A stretch of 64,000 nucleotides of DNA from Kitagawia praeruptora (lineage: Eukaryota > Streptophyta > Magnoliopsida > Apiales > Apiaceae): positions 20,482,501 through 20,546,500 of the forward strand of contig CM075344.1 in the NCBI GenBank assembly GCA_037693485.1, written 5' to 3'. The translations under genes and the position numbers were made by a program. Position 1 is the stretch's first letter. Every line of letters starts with the position of its first letter. This document shows positions 47,701-61,528 of the stretch, in pieces. The notes under the pieces were generated by a model. That model worked only from the letters and a program-made list of their open reading frames with translations, was not told the origin of the DNA and ran no database searches.

Positions 47701-50700
47701 TCTTATTACTGGAGCTTCATCCTCAATGCCCTCGACAACTATGAGAGGGTTTGGCTTGACACCAACTTTCCGGTAAAGAGGGACATGAAAATATTTACTT
47801 TGGATGCTTATGCAAATGGAGTACCAAAATTTGCATATGGAGTACTTAAGGTATTAGAACTTGTATATAGGAGCCTCAACCCGTATAACAGTAACTCTTA
47901 ACTTCATTATGGATTATTATTTTAGTTTGTTGAATATTTTAGCTAATTTTAAATTTCACTCGATCAAAGTATATTACTCAGTCTTTAGTTGATAATAGGT
48001 TTGTTTAAATATACTACTCTATTTTGAAATGCTGGTGAAATATTAAGAAAAGATTGAACTCAGGATTATAGTAGTAAAAACTTTGGATCTCCTTTTATCA
48101 ATTATATTAGTCATTATATTATTAAGTAACAGGTACAATTTAATCTCGAGTGCGTAATTTTTTTTTTTTTTTGAATAATCTTATGGCTTCTCTCATAATT
48201 GTTCAATTTTCTTCATTTTTAAATGTAACGGTCTTGTTTCTATGATAAATTTATGTTACATCTAAAACAATCAATTAAATCTACACTAATTATCATATGC
48301 ATGATTGATCTCTCGACTTTCATGCATTGTGCGTACTATATGCCGTTACCGGTATTAATTCTTTTTCTATATTTAAATCAAGTAAATAACTTGCACTTTT
48401 GTACTACTTGTGAAGTTTGCATGGTTGTGCAGTTAGTAGGAAGCCACTTGACTTCGATGGCTATGCATTGACTTATATCAATATCTATTTTGTGTGTATA
48501 CATATAAGTATGTATAATTTGTTTTATTATTTTTTATTGGCAAGTACACATGCTCACTTCTCATACATCACTGATTTCTTGTGGTGATTACTTGCTTGTA
48601 AAATATATTTTATATAAATTTTTTTAAAAAGCAATGTAGGTGGAGTTAAACTAGAAAAGATTAGACTACAATAAAATGTATTTTTTATTCACAATTATGC
48701 AAAAAAAATTTGGTCTTGCTAAGTAGGTCTTAACTCCGTATTCGCTTTAATAGAGCTTGTACGGATTTGTTTTGGGCACATTCCAAAAAGGTCTCATTCT
48801 AATTTAGTTAACTAGCAATCTGCCCTCCTATGGACACCTGCTGAATTTGTCTCCTTTCTATGTGACCTGACTCCTACTTGATTTATAGTTGTTTTTGGGG
48901 ACATTCCAAAAGGTCTCATTCTAATTTAGTTAATTGGTTGTTTATTAACTAGCAATGTATTTGGGGGACATTCCAAAAGGTCTCATTCTAATTTGGTTAA
49001 CTGGTTGTTTATTAAGTAGCAATCTGCCCCTCCTATGGGACAACTCCTAATAATCTTCCCATTCACACATTATGCTCGACACGTGCTGAATGTGCCTCCT
49101 TTCCATGTGACCTGACTCCCCCTTGATCTATAGTGGAAATCGACCTGGCTCCCCCTAGTCCGATACTCTACAAAGTCCATCTGCTCCCCTTAATCTTAAG
49201 CCCAATCTGGGATAGCCCATCTAGCTACCTCTTCGTGGATCCATTCTGGAGCCCATGTTAAGATCGTTATAGACCATTACTACTAGTAGGGCTGTCAAAA
49301 AAATTCGAAAAATCCGATTTAAAGCGGATATTATCCGTATCCGGATTCGAATCTTTCAATATCCGACGGATATTATCCGTATTCGTATCCGAAAATATCT
49401 GAATCCGAAATTAAGTATATATGATATATTAATATACAATTATACATTTTATTCAATTTTAAATATACAAGCATATAACCCCGTGCAATACATGATTCTT
49501 TTTTAATATTTACAATTACATAAGTTATATTATCAAACAATATTTTAATTTATATTTATTAATTAACGTATTGTTGTTTCTATTTTCTTAAAAAATATTT
49601 CTCGACGATCCAATCGTACGGATGTCAAGATATATCTAATTTAGTGATATTCCCAAATTTTCAAAAAATAAAAAATTAATTTGGTTGGAGATTTTAGTAG
49701 ATCACTAATATTCTAACTAGTACTAGTGATTTATCGCGCATTGTGGTTTCTATTTTTTAAAAAATATTTCTCGACGATCCAACCGTATGGATGTCAAGAT
49801 ATTTTTAATTTAGTGATATTCCCAAATTTTTAAAAAATAAAATATTAATTTGGTTGGAGATCTTAGTAGATTACTACTATTCTAACTAGTACTAGTAACT
49901 AGTGATTGTCACGGATTGTGATTTCTATTTTTTTAAAAATATTTCTCGACGATCCAACCGTAGAGATGTCAAGATATATTTAATTTAGTGATATTCCCAA
50001 ATTTTCAAAAATATTATATATTATAACGAGTCGAACATATATAATTATATATTCTTACAAAAATATTTTTCATATAAATTTAAGTATTTTTATAATTATT
50101 TTGGTCAGAATCGACCCAGTCAAACAAGTCCAATCCATCTCTAATTTAGTTCTCCCAGCCCAATATCAATACCCAGTCCATATAATTATAAAACCCTAAA
50201 ATCCTAGCCATTGATCTATAAGTTGGATAAATCCTGGCCCTCTATTTTAGAAAATATATGTACCCAATTATATGTGCTTTCAGTACTGTGTTCGCAGACT
50301 CTTTCCAAACCTAAAATCTCTCTCAACTCTCTCGCCGCTTCTCTTGATTCTTGATCAAAAACCCTAATTCTATGAATCTCCTTGGCGAATACACACTAAA
50401 TTCAGTCTATGTATCTATTAATCGACTAAATTGATACTATTTTAAGCTGTGATTGGTTAAATCAACAGAATTCGAAGTTAGTTATCATCGTTTTTCATCA
50501 TAAAACGATTGATACAACTCGAAATTCGACAGAAATATATATATATATACACTCACACACTATCACTACGCCATAAACGCTCAAATGCAACGCTTTTAGA
50601 AAGTGTTTAACTGAAAGTGTTTCGTTAGATATGAAATTTTGGCTCTAATAAAACAGAAGTCGAACTGGTGTTGCATTACATATAATTAGCGTTGCATTTG

Positions 50701-53076
50701 ACTCACTGGTGTTTCACATAATGCAACACTAACTGCTAGCGTTGCATTAGATATTTTTTAATTTTAAAAAATGCTGATGTGGCAGCAGTTGGGCCCACAC
50801 GTGCTGACGTGGCATTTGTTGACGTGGCAAGTGTGGGGGCCACAATTGCTGACGTGGCAAATGTGGGACCCACATTTGCTGACGTGTCATTCGCTGACGT
50901 GGCAGAAGCGTTGCATTAGCTGAAAAAGGTGTTGCATTTGCTGTTTAAAAGCGTTGCATTAGCTATTTCTGATTTTTTAATAAATGATGACTTGGAAGTT
51001 GTGGGACCCACCAGGGGTGACGTGGCAGTGTGGGGCCCACCAGGGTGACGTGGCACAGGTCCACGGATGCTGACGTGGCAAGAGTGGGTCCCACAATTGC
51101 TGACGTGGCAGATGTGGGGCCCGCAATTGCTGACGTGGCATTTGCTTACGTGGCAGAAGCGTTGCATTAGGTGAAAAAGATGTTGCATTTGTTGTTTAAA
51201 AGCGTTGCGTTAGATATTTTTTATTTTTTAATAAATGATGACGTGGTAGGTGTGGGACCACCAGGGTGACGTGGCAGTGTGGGACCCACCAGGGTGACGT
51301 GACAAAGGCCCACAGATGCTGACGTGGCAAGTGTGGGGCCCAGAATTGCTGATGTGGCAGATGTGGGGCCCACAATTGCTGACGTGTCATTTGCTTACGT
51401 GGCAGAAGCGTTGCATTATGTGAAAAGGTGTTGCATTTGCTATTTAAATGCGTTGCATTAGCTACTTCTCTTACCGGAATGATGAAACTAATTTTTTAAT
51501 TTTTTTTTCGACGTTCCAATCATACGGATGTCGAGATATAACGATTTTAGTGAAGTGGTAAATTTTCAAAAAATTTGCTAGATGTACTTGGTTTTGTTTT
51601 ATAACGGTCAAACCGGTCAAAGTAGACTTTCTTTTTAACTAGTCTTGTCCGGAATGATGAAACTATTTTTTTAAACTATTTTTTTCTACGTTCCAATCGT
51701 ACGGATGTCGAGATATAACGATTTTAGTGAAGTGGTAAATTTTCGAAAAATTTGCTGGATGTACTTTGTTTGGTTTTATAACGGTCAAACCGGTCAAAGT
51801 ATGCTTTCCTTTTAACTAGTCTTGTACGGAATGATGAAACTATTTTTTAAAATTCTTTTTTCGACGTTCCAATTGTACGGATGACAAGATATGACGATTT
51901 TAGTGATGCGGTAAATTTATAAAAAAAATTGCTAGTTGTATTTGGTTTGGTTTTGTAACGGTCAAACCGGTCAAAGTAGACTTTCCTTTTAACTAATCTT
52001 GCCCGGAATGATGAAACTATTTTTTAAATTCTTTTTTCGACGTTCCAATCGTACGGATGTCCAGATATAACGAATTTAGTGATATGGTAATTTTTTAAAA
52101 GAATTTTAAATTAATTTGAATTGATTTACAAAAAATTTTGAACTAAAAATATAAAAACTAAAATTACATTTTTTAAAAATGAAAAACCAACAGAGCACAC
52201 ACATCATACACATCATCCATAACAGAGGGCTCGAGATGAAAATTTTGGGCGAAAGTTTTGGGCGGAAAATTTCCCTCTAAAATGAAAATTTTGGGCAACA
52301 CACTCTCTACTCCTCTACTCTCTTTATCGTCTCCATCTCAAAATTTATTGATAAACAAACACTATACTCTCTCTCAACAAAACTCTCTCACTCGCACAAA
52401 TCTCTCCCACACTTCACCTCTCTCAAACCACCAATTTAGAACCCTAACTTTTCTAAATCAAATCCCTAAATCAAACCCCACTGTCATAGGAACTTAATTA
52501 ATTAGGCAAAATTGAAATTGAGAACCCTAGCAATCGGTCGACTTTCTCTAATTATGCAAAAAGGAAGCTTCAATCGGTTGATTCTCTCCATATTTTGCTC
52601 AAATCTGCTCGATTTAGTAAGTATTGTTCCAATTTCTTTTCAAATTTCATTCATTTGATATTTAGAGATTTTATAAATTGTAGGTTAGGGTTTTGTTATT
52701 AGACTAGAGAGAGTAGATTTATCGTGTATAGAACAAACCCTTACTTATAATGTACGTGCTTCCAGATAATCCTTAGATAATAAGTCGGTGGTTTAGAGAT
52801 TCGTTAATTAGATTTGGAAAAGAATTCAATAGTATTGTTTTGTTCTTAGTTATCGATCTTTTTTGGATTTTCAAAAAAAGTTATTGATTAAAATTTTAAG
52901 CTATTAAAATTAATTTAATTAATCAGAGTAAATGTGTGCTTTAAATATAAAAGTTGCATAACTTAACAACGCAGTTTACAAGAAATTATGAGTACATCGA
53001 TTCAAATTTTTTAATCTTCCATGAAACATTCAGAAGAAGAGATCACACGCTCCCATATGTTACTATGCTAAATAAA

Positions 53077-53955
53077 TCAGGCGCCAAAAGGCCTCTGGTT
53101 GTAGCAGTCTAAATTTTCCCCAGGGCTAACTCCAAGAATGGAGCAGTATCTCTTATAGAACCCGATCCGGCCCTCGCCACCTGAGGTGGACCCTTTACCA
53201 CATTCGATTCCACCGCTGATGATGTTTGTTACCACACCATAGCCAGGAACTCTTCCAGCTGCAGAGTCTGCTGCTGATGGTTTCCAGGCTCCAGTGATAA
53301 CATCGTGGCTCGAAGGTTTGAGGGACTGTGGTGTCATCCAGAACCATAGTGCAGTCTTGAATGCAATGGTAGGGTCGTTTGCCACCAAATTTGGGTTGCT
53401 TAGCAGATTAGATCCTATAGCTTTTCCGGCTGGTCCATAGTTATAGTTGCTGTAATGCTCAATGTAAAATATATAGCCTCAGATAACAATTTTCTGAAAA
53501 AAAGAATGACCGTAGTTACTAGTCTTCTGCCAGAACAATGGCCTTGTAACAAACTGAAAAAAAAACAGAGATTTGAAAACTACTAATTTCTAGAACTTGG
53601 AACTTTATTTAAATGAACACCAAAAATATCGACTATCAAGTACTATTGAGCCAATTTTCGCAAAGTAGAGTTTTTCATTGTTACGTTTGAAAGTTCAATT
53701 ATCCAAATATTAGTAAACAGTGAAGGTACAAATAAAAAGAGAAGAGAATCAGAGATGACTTAGCAATCTTCGAAGACATAGAAATAGCTGAGAATGCTAC
53801 GTACTAGGAGATTTGAATAGGACCACGGCCGTGATAGTTTTTATTAAGAACACAGGGCCATTCTGGATCTGCAACGCAGTAATCTGTTGGGTTTTGTTCC
53901 TCTTTGAAGCAGTATCCCCATGCATATGGTCCATCAGGTAAACTTGGACCTCCAC
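53077..53955 (-). pseudogene. GH19 class I/II chitinase fragment, copy 2, uninterrupted
   Basis: Minus strand: exon 2 (53955-53805, 151 nt) and exon 3 (53449-53077, 373 nt) are both open. The donor (CTCCTA then GTACGT) and the acceptor (TTACAG then CAACTAT) join to restore TAC and the family sequence QISYNYNYGPAG. An AG acceptor (CACGAAG) also precedes exon 2. Exon 1 is absent: upstream sequence to 54450 shows no hevein domain, signal peptide or HET catalytic motif. It could be spliced into a chimeric transcript, but could not make an active chitinase alone because the first catalytic Glu is missing. Confidence 0.9.
53855..53857. other. Empty target site of CACTA-1 in unit 4
   Basis: AACACAGGGCCATTCTGG is continuous here, with one GGG where unit 2 has GGG, then CACTA-1, then GGG. 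There is no excision footprint. Confidence 0.92.
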
Positions 53956-54450
53956 CTTCGTGTACAAAAAAAATGTGAGAGATTCTGTTCAGTGCAACAA
54001 AACTGTGAGCACATTTGGAGATTGTTATGCTTTGTACTTTCTCTATTTATGGTTGCCTGCTAGTTGATTTTTGTTAACTTGGTTATTATTTAAACAAATG
54101 TCTACGTTATGTATTAGTAGTTTTTGCGACTGAAGTCAAGTGAATTTTGCTCTATTTTTGTTTCGAATGGGTAGTTTTTGCAAGCTTTTTACAGTCTAGA
54201 ATATGTATGAGTATATTGTACTAAGGTGTAATTGAAAGTTGCAAAACACTTGCTATGGAAGTATTTAGAATCGTGTATTAAGTAGGGAAAATGATGGTCT
54301 ATTATATCGAAATTTTACCCAAATGCATGCATATTAGATAAATTTTGGAATTCATCATTTTCACTTGGATCGTAAAGATTGGTGTGGTGTTGAAATTGGA
54401 AGTACTGAATTTTCCGTTCATTCTTATCTAACTGCAGTTAAATTTGGTAG

Positions 54451-54732
54451 CGGAAACAAATACACTCGTCCATTATTAGATCAGGATTTATGTCAAATGT
54501 TTTCTCTGGTAGCGCACTTCTAGACATGTATGCTAAATCTGGTTCCTTGAATGATGCAATACTTTTTTTTCAGGAGGTGCCTAATAGAAACTTAGTCTCT
54601 TGGAATGCAATGATCTGAGCTTATGCACAAAACGGGGATGGCGAAGCAACAATCAGGTCATTTAATGAGATGATTCAGTCAGGTCTACAACCAGATTCTG
54701 TAAGCTTCCTCTGTGTTCTAACTGCATATAGA
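54451..54732 (+). pseudogene. PLS-type PPR protein fragment, copy 2
   Basis: Near-identical to 27191-27472, with the same internal TGA, so the stop predates the duplication of the hAT-bearing unit. Confidence 0.88.
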
Positions 54733-56101
54733 AACAACAGTGGTAGAATGAACTAGGCATATTCAGGTAACTGCTGTGTTTTTGTAAGTACTTGGGAGTC
54801 TGAGATTAAGGGAGTACTGATATAAATCTTGAGATTTAATTACTATATAAAATGTGTAAAAGCCTTAATTTTTTAGTAGGTATTGACAATCTCACGGACA
54901 CGGTCTGCCTTGGACATGTGACATATGTCCAACAAAGTCAACCATCACATGGCTCTTAAACTCAGCCTGTTGGCTGTGGTGTATCCTGGTAGACAATGTA
55001 AAAGTGAGAAGGATTATTTTGTACTAAATATTACGGCCTAAATGCTTAACTAAAAATTCTACTATATTATGTTTTCTTCTGAATTTGAAACACACTAGGA
55101 TGAAAGAGGGACATTTTGTGGGCATATTTAGAATTTATCCAAGTTATATTACAGTTAAGTTACACAAAAATGCTAGAGCAACTTTTTCCCCCTCTATAAT
55201 GCATGCTAGTGTTTTTGATTCATAATATTCATTTATAATTATTATGGTATATTAGTAATTAAATCTAATAAGATAATTTGGCTCAGTCATAACAGCCTGA
55301 GCCTTAAGGGAGCTAGATGGCTCAAGTGGTAGTTGCCTGAACCCCAAGGATAGACATGGATCCAGAGCAGGGCAAAGTTCCAGAGAACCTCACTAGAAGA
55401 TCTAATACAGTTAACCAAACAAGTCACTTGACTTTATCATTGTCAAGAAATTGCATAGTGTCTACTTGCTGCCATTCATTCAGAATGAGAAACAATGACA
55501 GAGAGTATACAAGGACAGATTATGTCACAGTAAATAGTTTAAATGGTTCAAAAGCTGAATTTTTTGTCAAGAAATTACCTTGGAAATTGTTTCTTCATTC
55601 GAATCTTCTTCCGAATCAGATGTTGAGGCTGAAAGTGGTTCACTATACCTTTCATTTCTATCTGTTTTTTAGTTTTTCTGATTCCATGCCTTTTGTGTCT
55701 ATTCAATACAGTTTTTTAGTTTTGAACTTCCAATACTGTTTTTTTATTTTGAACTTCCAATACTGTTTTTTGTGTCTATTTGGAAGACACTAGTTTACAC
55801 TTTTTTTATTTCTGTTTATTTGTAGAAATTAAACCATATGGCCGAACTGGACCAGACCTGTAATTTTGTGAAGGTCAGTGATTTGTAAAAGTATAGATTA
55901 TGCCATGCGATGTATTTTTTTGTCCATTTACTCAGTTTACGTTTTGTAACGATGCAGGGAGATTGCAAATCACTGTACAAATGGTACCGAAGTATTTACA
56001 CTTCTTTTAGTGTATTGGAATTGTCAAATATGTCGAATGTGTTCCCTCTTTTAATTTTGTTTCTTAGACTTTTATTTATCGAATGTGTTGTCTTTTTACA
56101 G

Positions 56102-56240
56102 GCTATTTAATTACATCCAAGGTAAAAATAACTATCAAGAACAAATAGAGATGACAGCTCCGGTGTTTACACAGGTATCACCAAGTGATGGCCCCTTCTG
56201 TGCATCCTGGCAGCTACTATTGATAAAGTGTGTTAGATGA
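56102..56240 (+). pseudogene. SOUL haem-binding protein exon fragment, copy 2
   Basis: Same sequence and acceptor as copy 1. It lies about 1.37 kb to the right of the PPR fragment, as in copy 1. Confidence 0.85.
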
Positions 56241-57100
56241 ATGTTAGATTTTTTCTTGTATTATGTTATAAGTGATTGGTTTTGGTAGTTATATTTTGAG
56301 GAGTATTTGTATGGTGTGGATGGGATGTAAATTATTTGGATGGCTGGTTGAATGCCTTGAATGTATTTTGATTTTTGGATGGGTTTGTATCAAACAAGAT
56401 ATTGCAGAAATTTTAATCAAAGCGTTGCATTTGATATTTCTAGCGTTGCGTTTCTACTGTTTCATTAGATATTTTAGTGTTGCATTTGGTAAATATAGTG
56501 GACCCCTGTATTGACGTGGCAAGTGGACTCACTGCTGACGTGGCGTGTGGACCCCTGTACTGACGTGGCACGTGGGACCCATTGATGACGTGGCACGTGG
56601 GACCCACTGCTAACGTGGCATGGCAGGCCCCATCACTGACATGGCACGTGGGACCCACATGATGACATGGCAAGTGGGCCCCACATGTTGACGTGGCATG
56701 CCAACTGGACTGTTGATGATGTGGCATGCCAGCTGGACCCATTGGTGACCTGGCAAGGAGGTGGGACCCACTCAGTGACGTGGAATTATAATTTTAGCTA
56801 ATGTCAAATGCAACGCCCTTTTGGTGTTGCATTTGAATGCTCTGTTGTTGCATTATATGTCAGATGCAACGCTTATTGATGTTGCCTTAGATGCCAAAAA
56901 GCGTTGCCTTAGGGGGTCTAACAGGACGGTGGCGGATGCAACGCCCCCTGGTGTTGCATTTGGTCTAACGCAACGCTTTTTTGGCCTAAAGCAACAGTAA
57001 ACATGGCGTTGCATTTGAGCGTTTTTGGTGTAGTGTATGTTAATTACATTTGCTTGTAAAACCCTAACACTAACTGTTGATTTTGAGTATTTTCTTGCAG

Positions 57101-58714
57101 GATTAATGGAGTCAAACAAATAGTCTTCTCGATTATCATCTTGAACATCATCTTGGTGCTTATACAGGTAACCCATATAATATTTTTGACCATTTCTTAA
57201 ATTTTCTTGCTTTGATTCTGTATGTATTTTTGATCCTGTATGCAATTGATTTATCATAGTACCGTGTTTTTGTTTCTCTTGGTGTGTTTGATTTACGGCT
57301 CATCTTCTTGCTTGCTTGGTCAGGTGCCCAGATTGCCTATTGTTGCTGAAGCTGCTGAGAGGCAAGTTCCGTGATTTTATGTGTAATTATTTTTCGATTT
57401 TTGCTTTCTATTAAGATGACATTGTTAATTCATTATGTTGTTGTTCAATGAAGTAGATATTTTGTAATTCGGAGAAGTAGAATGTGTTCAACCTTATACT
57501 TTAGCGGAGGAATTGAAGTTTATAATTTTCCATACTTTTAACCTGCTCTCATTATGATTACAGCATTACACTCTTTATGGTTTTATTATGGTTCTATGTC
57601 TGTCGTTTATAAATACACTGGTAATGTTTAATATGTCTTCTAGGTGGAGTTAGCTTGTAGTAAGTTCTTTTGACATTGACGAAAAGCTTGAAACTTATCT
57701 CTTATTTACTGCTCCTGTTTGTGTTCCCATATGATGAGCACTTTTGTGATGATTGATACTAGCAAAACTTTCAACAAAGTTGTGAATTCTTGTTTCTAGT
57801 TGTCTATGTTAGTATGTTTGGTGTTTTGTATATCTGCTAAGTCACTAATGGCTAGTTTTTACTCTGTTTCTAGTTGTGAATTCTTTCAACAAACTTTGCT
57901 TTTTTGTGGCTTAGATTTTGCATATGTTTGCCATGTGCATGAGTTGTTCATAACTTGTGGACCATTTATATGATTGTGTTATATAGTAGAAGAGACAGAG
58001 GAACATATATAGTGCTTTTTAATTGATTTAATTTCCAGAACTTTGCAGTTTGCATCATAGTACATTCACCCCACATCTGTTGGTAAATTTGAAATTGACA
58101 TAGTGAACCCCATAATAAGATGGTTGGTAAAACAGAATACAAGAACATGTTGACATGGTGATAAATTGCAATTCCTTACCATGATTTATGTGAAAGCTTT
58201 TCCTTTCTGTACTGCTAATCTAGAATACAGTGCAATTTGTGTTAGAACCTGAAAATAGAAATCTTATGTTACCCTAAAATCGCACATGTACGCGACAAAT
58301 TCCGATAATACTTGTCACAAAAATTTATATTTTAGGATGATGGCATCTTTAATCTTTAATAGAAGTTACATGGTGATTGGTGTGCCATGATAAGGATTAG
58401 ACGTCATACAACTCTATCAAGCAAGGTAATAGATAATTAGCTTTCTGTATTGCACGACCTCATACTTTGATTTTAAAAGAAAACCTTGCAGATTTAGGCA
58501 GTGTGGGTGCTTCACTTTGCAGTGCTTCACTTCACTTTGCAGTTTTTGCAGGGCATATCATATGTTCACAATGATTTTGCAGCTCTCTTTTTTGCTGGTG
58601 CAGAGGACTAGAGGTACAGATTTTGCAGTTCAAGCTGTTACTACTCAAAGGCCTCAAGATGACAAGCCGTACCAGTTCAGGCACCTGCAGAAAAAGAAAA
58701 TGAAGAGTAGATAA
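57101..58714 (+). pseudogene. Captured multi-exon gene of unknown family in the hAT element, copy 2
   Basis: The same candidate exons and splice sites as copy 1, near-identical in sequence. Preservation in both copies reflects recent duplication and does not by itself show selection. Confidence 0.4.
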
Positions 58715-59644
58715 ATCATAAATTAGGTTGTTTTTTGTAATTGATGAATTAAATTAATTATTGGTTGGTTTTTGTAATTGATTTTGGCTATTTGTTTGAT
58801 TTTGAATCTCTGTTTGATTTTGACTATTAAGAATTTATCACTTTAATTTGTTTTTTTCATGCTAATTTTCAAATTTCATAAAATTTAATCAATTTTTGGG
58901 AAATGAATTCGGATCCGGATATTATTCGTATCCGGATAATATCCGGCGGATTCGGATACGGATTTTTTTTCCCGGATATTTTCGGATTCGGATACGGATT
59001 CGGATACGGTTTCGAATTCCCGGATTCGGATTCGGATATAACTGTATCCGGATCCGTATTATCCGTTTGACAGCCCTAACGACTAGCTTGCTCAGCCGCC
59101 TTAACTCTATTAGTATAATATTGTCTGTTTTGGGTCCAAACACCACAAAATTATTTTTGGTCATATTCAAAAGAACAAATTCTAATGTAGTTAATTGGCT
59201 GCTTATTAACCATAAATGTGGGACAACTCTTAACAAAAAAGCAGTATGTCATATAAAAAGCATATAGAAAGCAATACATTTATAACAAAGCAAATAGACC
59301 AATGAATATTGATGTTGGGCTGATTTCACCCTAGTTACTTAGTGGTTCTTCAAAAAAATTTAATTATTTTTTATTAAAAAATTATTGTCTATTATTTGAG
59401 TTTCAAAGTATCATTTTAAATTATTTGGTCTTTTTCAATCAAATAAACATGTTGTAAGTAAGGAAAAACATTGTTACCATAAAAACGGAACAAAAATTGA
59501 TAAAAAAAATTGTAGATAGAATATTTATTTATAATGTTTAATTTTTGGGAGAATAAATAATTATTTGTTTATTTAACACCATTTTGTTGATCTAATATCA
59601 TAATTTAAGGGGCTCAGTTTTATTGGGAGGCCATTAATTTACTA

Positions 59645-59949
59645 CTCCCTCCATAGCTTACAAAATTCTGGTACAATTTGAAATAAAAATTATTTCTATT
59701 AGTTGTCCATTTCAGTTTTTAATATAATTTTTAAATAAATATTCAAAATTACCTTTTAATTTCATATTTCCGAAATCAACTCTATTTAAGATATATCCAA
59801 TTTACGTTTACAAGATTAACTCTATTCCACATATTTAATTCAATTAATGCATTAAAAATTACATGTAAATGAAAGGTTTCTATTAACAATAAATTTTTAT
59901 AATATGCCTAATTTTTTGAAAGTGGATTAGTATATTGAAATGGAGGGAA
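59645..59949. mobile_element. Stowaway-like MITE, unit 4
   Basis: Same ends and TA flanks as 32309-32613, and closer to that copy than to the unit 3 copy, in line with the unit 2/unit 4 pairing. Confidence 0.75.
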
Positions 59950-60297
59950 TATACTTTTATCATACATTACATTAAAATGATCTAAACTAATTTTAGTTCT
60001 TACGAGATGTAATGATTTAGAAGATCTAATAAATGGCAATTTAACTACTATCAAAGTTGGTTGGGTTCTCTACACAAAAAAATTTAATTGACAAATATAA
60101 TTTGTTATTTGAGTCTAAAAGTATGGTTTTAAAAACAACAAACATTTTCTATTTTTGGAAACTAAAAGTAATTATTGTTTTGGGCCATTTTCAATTTTGG
60201 CATGAGCCCAAGTTTCGGCCCAAATCTCACATATATGTATGGGAATAGGTCTAGGACAAGTCGGTCTATGATTTCTTCCTACATTACATTTAACCTA

Positions 60298-61261
60298 ATG
60301 GCAGCCGCGGCGGCCATAATGATCTCATATTTACTACACTTTCTTGGCTGCTGTACTCTCCTCTACTTCAAACCTGTTTGCAAATCATGGAGTAAGATCA
60401 TCTCTAGCCCTGAATTTGTCCAAATTCACCTTGCCAATTTCCACAAAAAGTAGCATTCTGTTCTGAGATTTACCACAAAATGGTCAAAAGTCCAAGGATG
60501 ACGATTCAATTAGGCTCAACTTGCCACAATATCCTAATGGTATGTTTCTTCACAGGGACTTTTGTAATGGTTTTGTTTGTACTGCTAATGATTTTGGTAA
60601 TGTTATGGTTTAAGACACTTCCAACCCTAAAAATGGAATCAGGCGTTTTATATGCTTAGGGTTTGGATGAAAATGAGAGACTACTTTCAAGAAGCATCTA
60701 TTTGTGTTTCTTTTATGTGTTAATTCGGGTTTAGTTATTTTGTTCATTACTGGTTCGTCAAGCATGATGAACTTTGTTCTTATAAACAAATACGGCACCA
60801 GATAGGCAAGGTCAGGGAATACTATGACAAACTTTTGACTAAGAATTCAATTAACACTGCAATGAGACAACAGCATATGTTAACTTTTTTTCATCATTTT
60901 GTTTAATTCTCATGAGGCAATAATTTAAATTATGAAAATTTAAATGTTTATCCCCCAATTTTATCATAGCAAATAATATGTGATGTTCGCTTGTGAAATG
61001 ATAGGAGGTTTATGTTTATGCTATAATGTTATGTTCTGCGTGAATTGATAGAGAGGTCTCTGGTTATGCTGCTGATGTCTGTATATATATTTGCAATCAC
61101 TATTCAAAAAAAAAAAGACTGAAATTTTGATACTTGTTTTTTTACGTACCATTGAACAAGTGTTGCATTAGAGAGGGAAATACCAAGATTGTGACTATTG
61201 GTTTGAAGAATTGTGAGACTGATGCTGCTATTCATTTTCCTTCTTCTAGACATGTCATTCA
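60298..61261 (+). pseudogene. F-box protein pseudogene, sense arm, unit 5
   Basis: Same open piece (60298-60453), frameshift and stops as the other three sense arms. Confidence 0.75.
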
Positions 61262-61528
61262 TCGAATCAAGAACAGAAAGTTGTCAAGCTTTGACACCAA
61301 AAGCCTGTGACAAACTTGATGGAAAATTTAAATATGAATTTTAAAAGGCTTGCTATTGATATTGCTATTGATAGGGCTTTGTATTAACAGAAAGTTAAAC
61401 ATTAGCAAGCTCAGCAAGCCTAGCTAGCAAACAATAAAAAGCCAATTACAATTCATTTTTAAGCCTCTCTTTCCACCAAGTGGGTCGGTGGATTTTGGTG
61501 GCAAGGCTTGACAACTTTTTACTGTTTA

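Larger units (their letters stand above)
50564..57035. mobile_element. Pack-CACTA element (CACTA-2), copy 2, uninterrupted
   Basis: Same ends and TAT duplication (50561-50563; 57036-57038), 6,472 bp. It is about 74 bp longer than copy 1 without CACTA-1, mostly because of extra GGACCCA/ACGTGGCA repeats near 56580-56660. It preserves the empty site of CACTA-1 at 53855-53857. Confidence 0.88.
49287..59078. mobile_element. Non-autonomous hAT-like element, copy 2 (contains Pack-CACTA)
   Basis: Same ends and contents as copy 1 but without CACTA-1, giving 9,792 bp. The left target copy is ACTACTAG (49279-49286) and the right ACGACTAG (59079-59086), so one base has changed since insertion. Identical position and cargo mean it was copied by segmental duplication rather than by a second insertion. 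Confidence 0.8.
42180..60047. repeat. Tandem unit 4, carrying the hAT / Pack-CACTA nest without CACTA-1
   Basis: The unit is 17,868 bp. Subtracting the hAT copy and one target duplication (about 9.8 kb) leaves about 8.07 kb, matching unit 3. It pairs with unit 2 by shared variants and by the hAT insertion at the same base. It lacks CACTA-1, and no palindromic element sits at its junction with unit 5. Confidence 0.88.
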
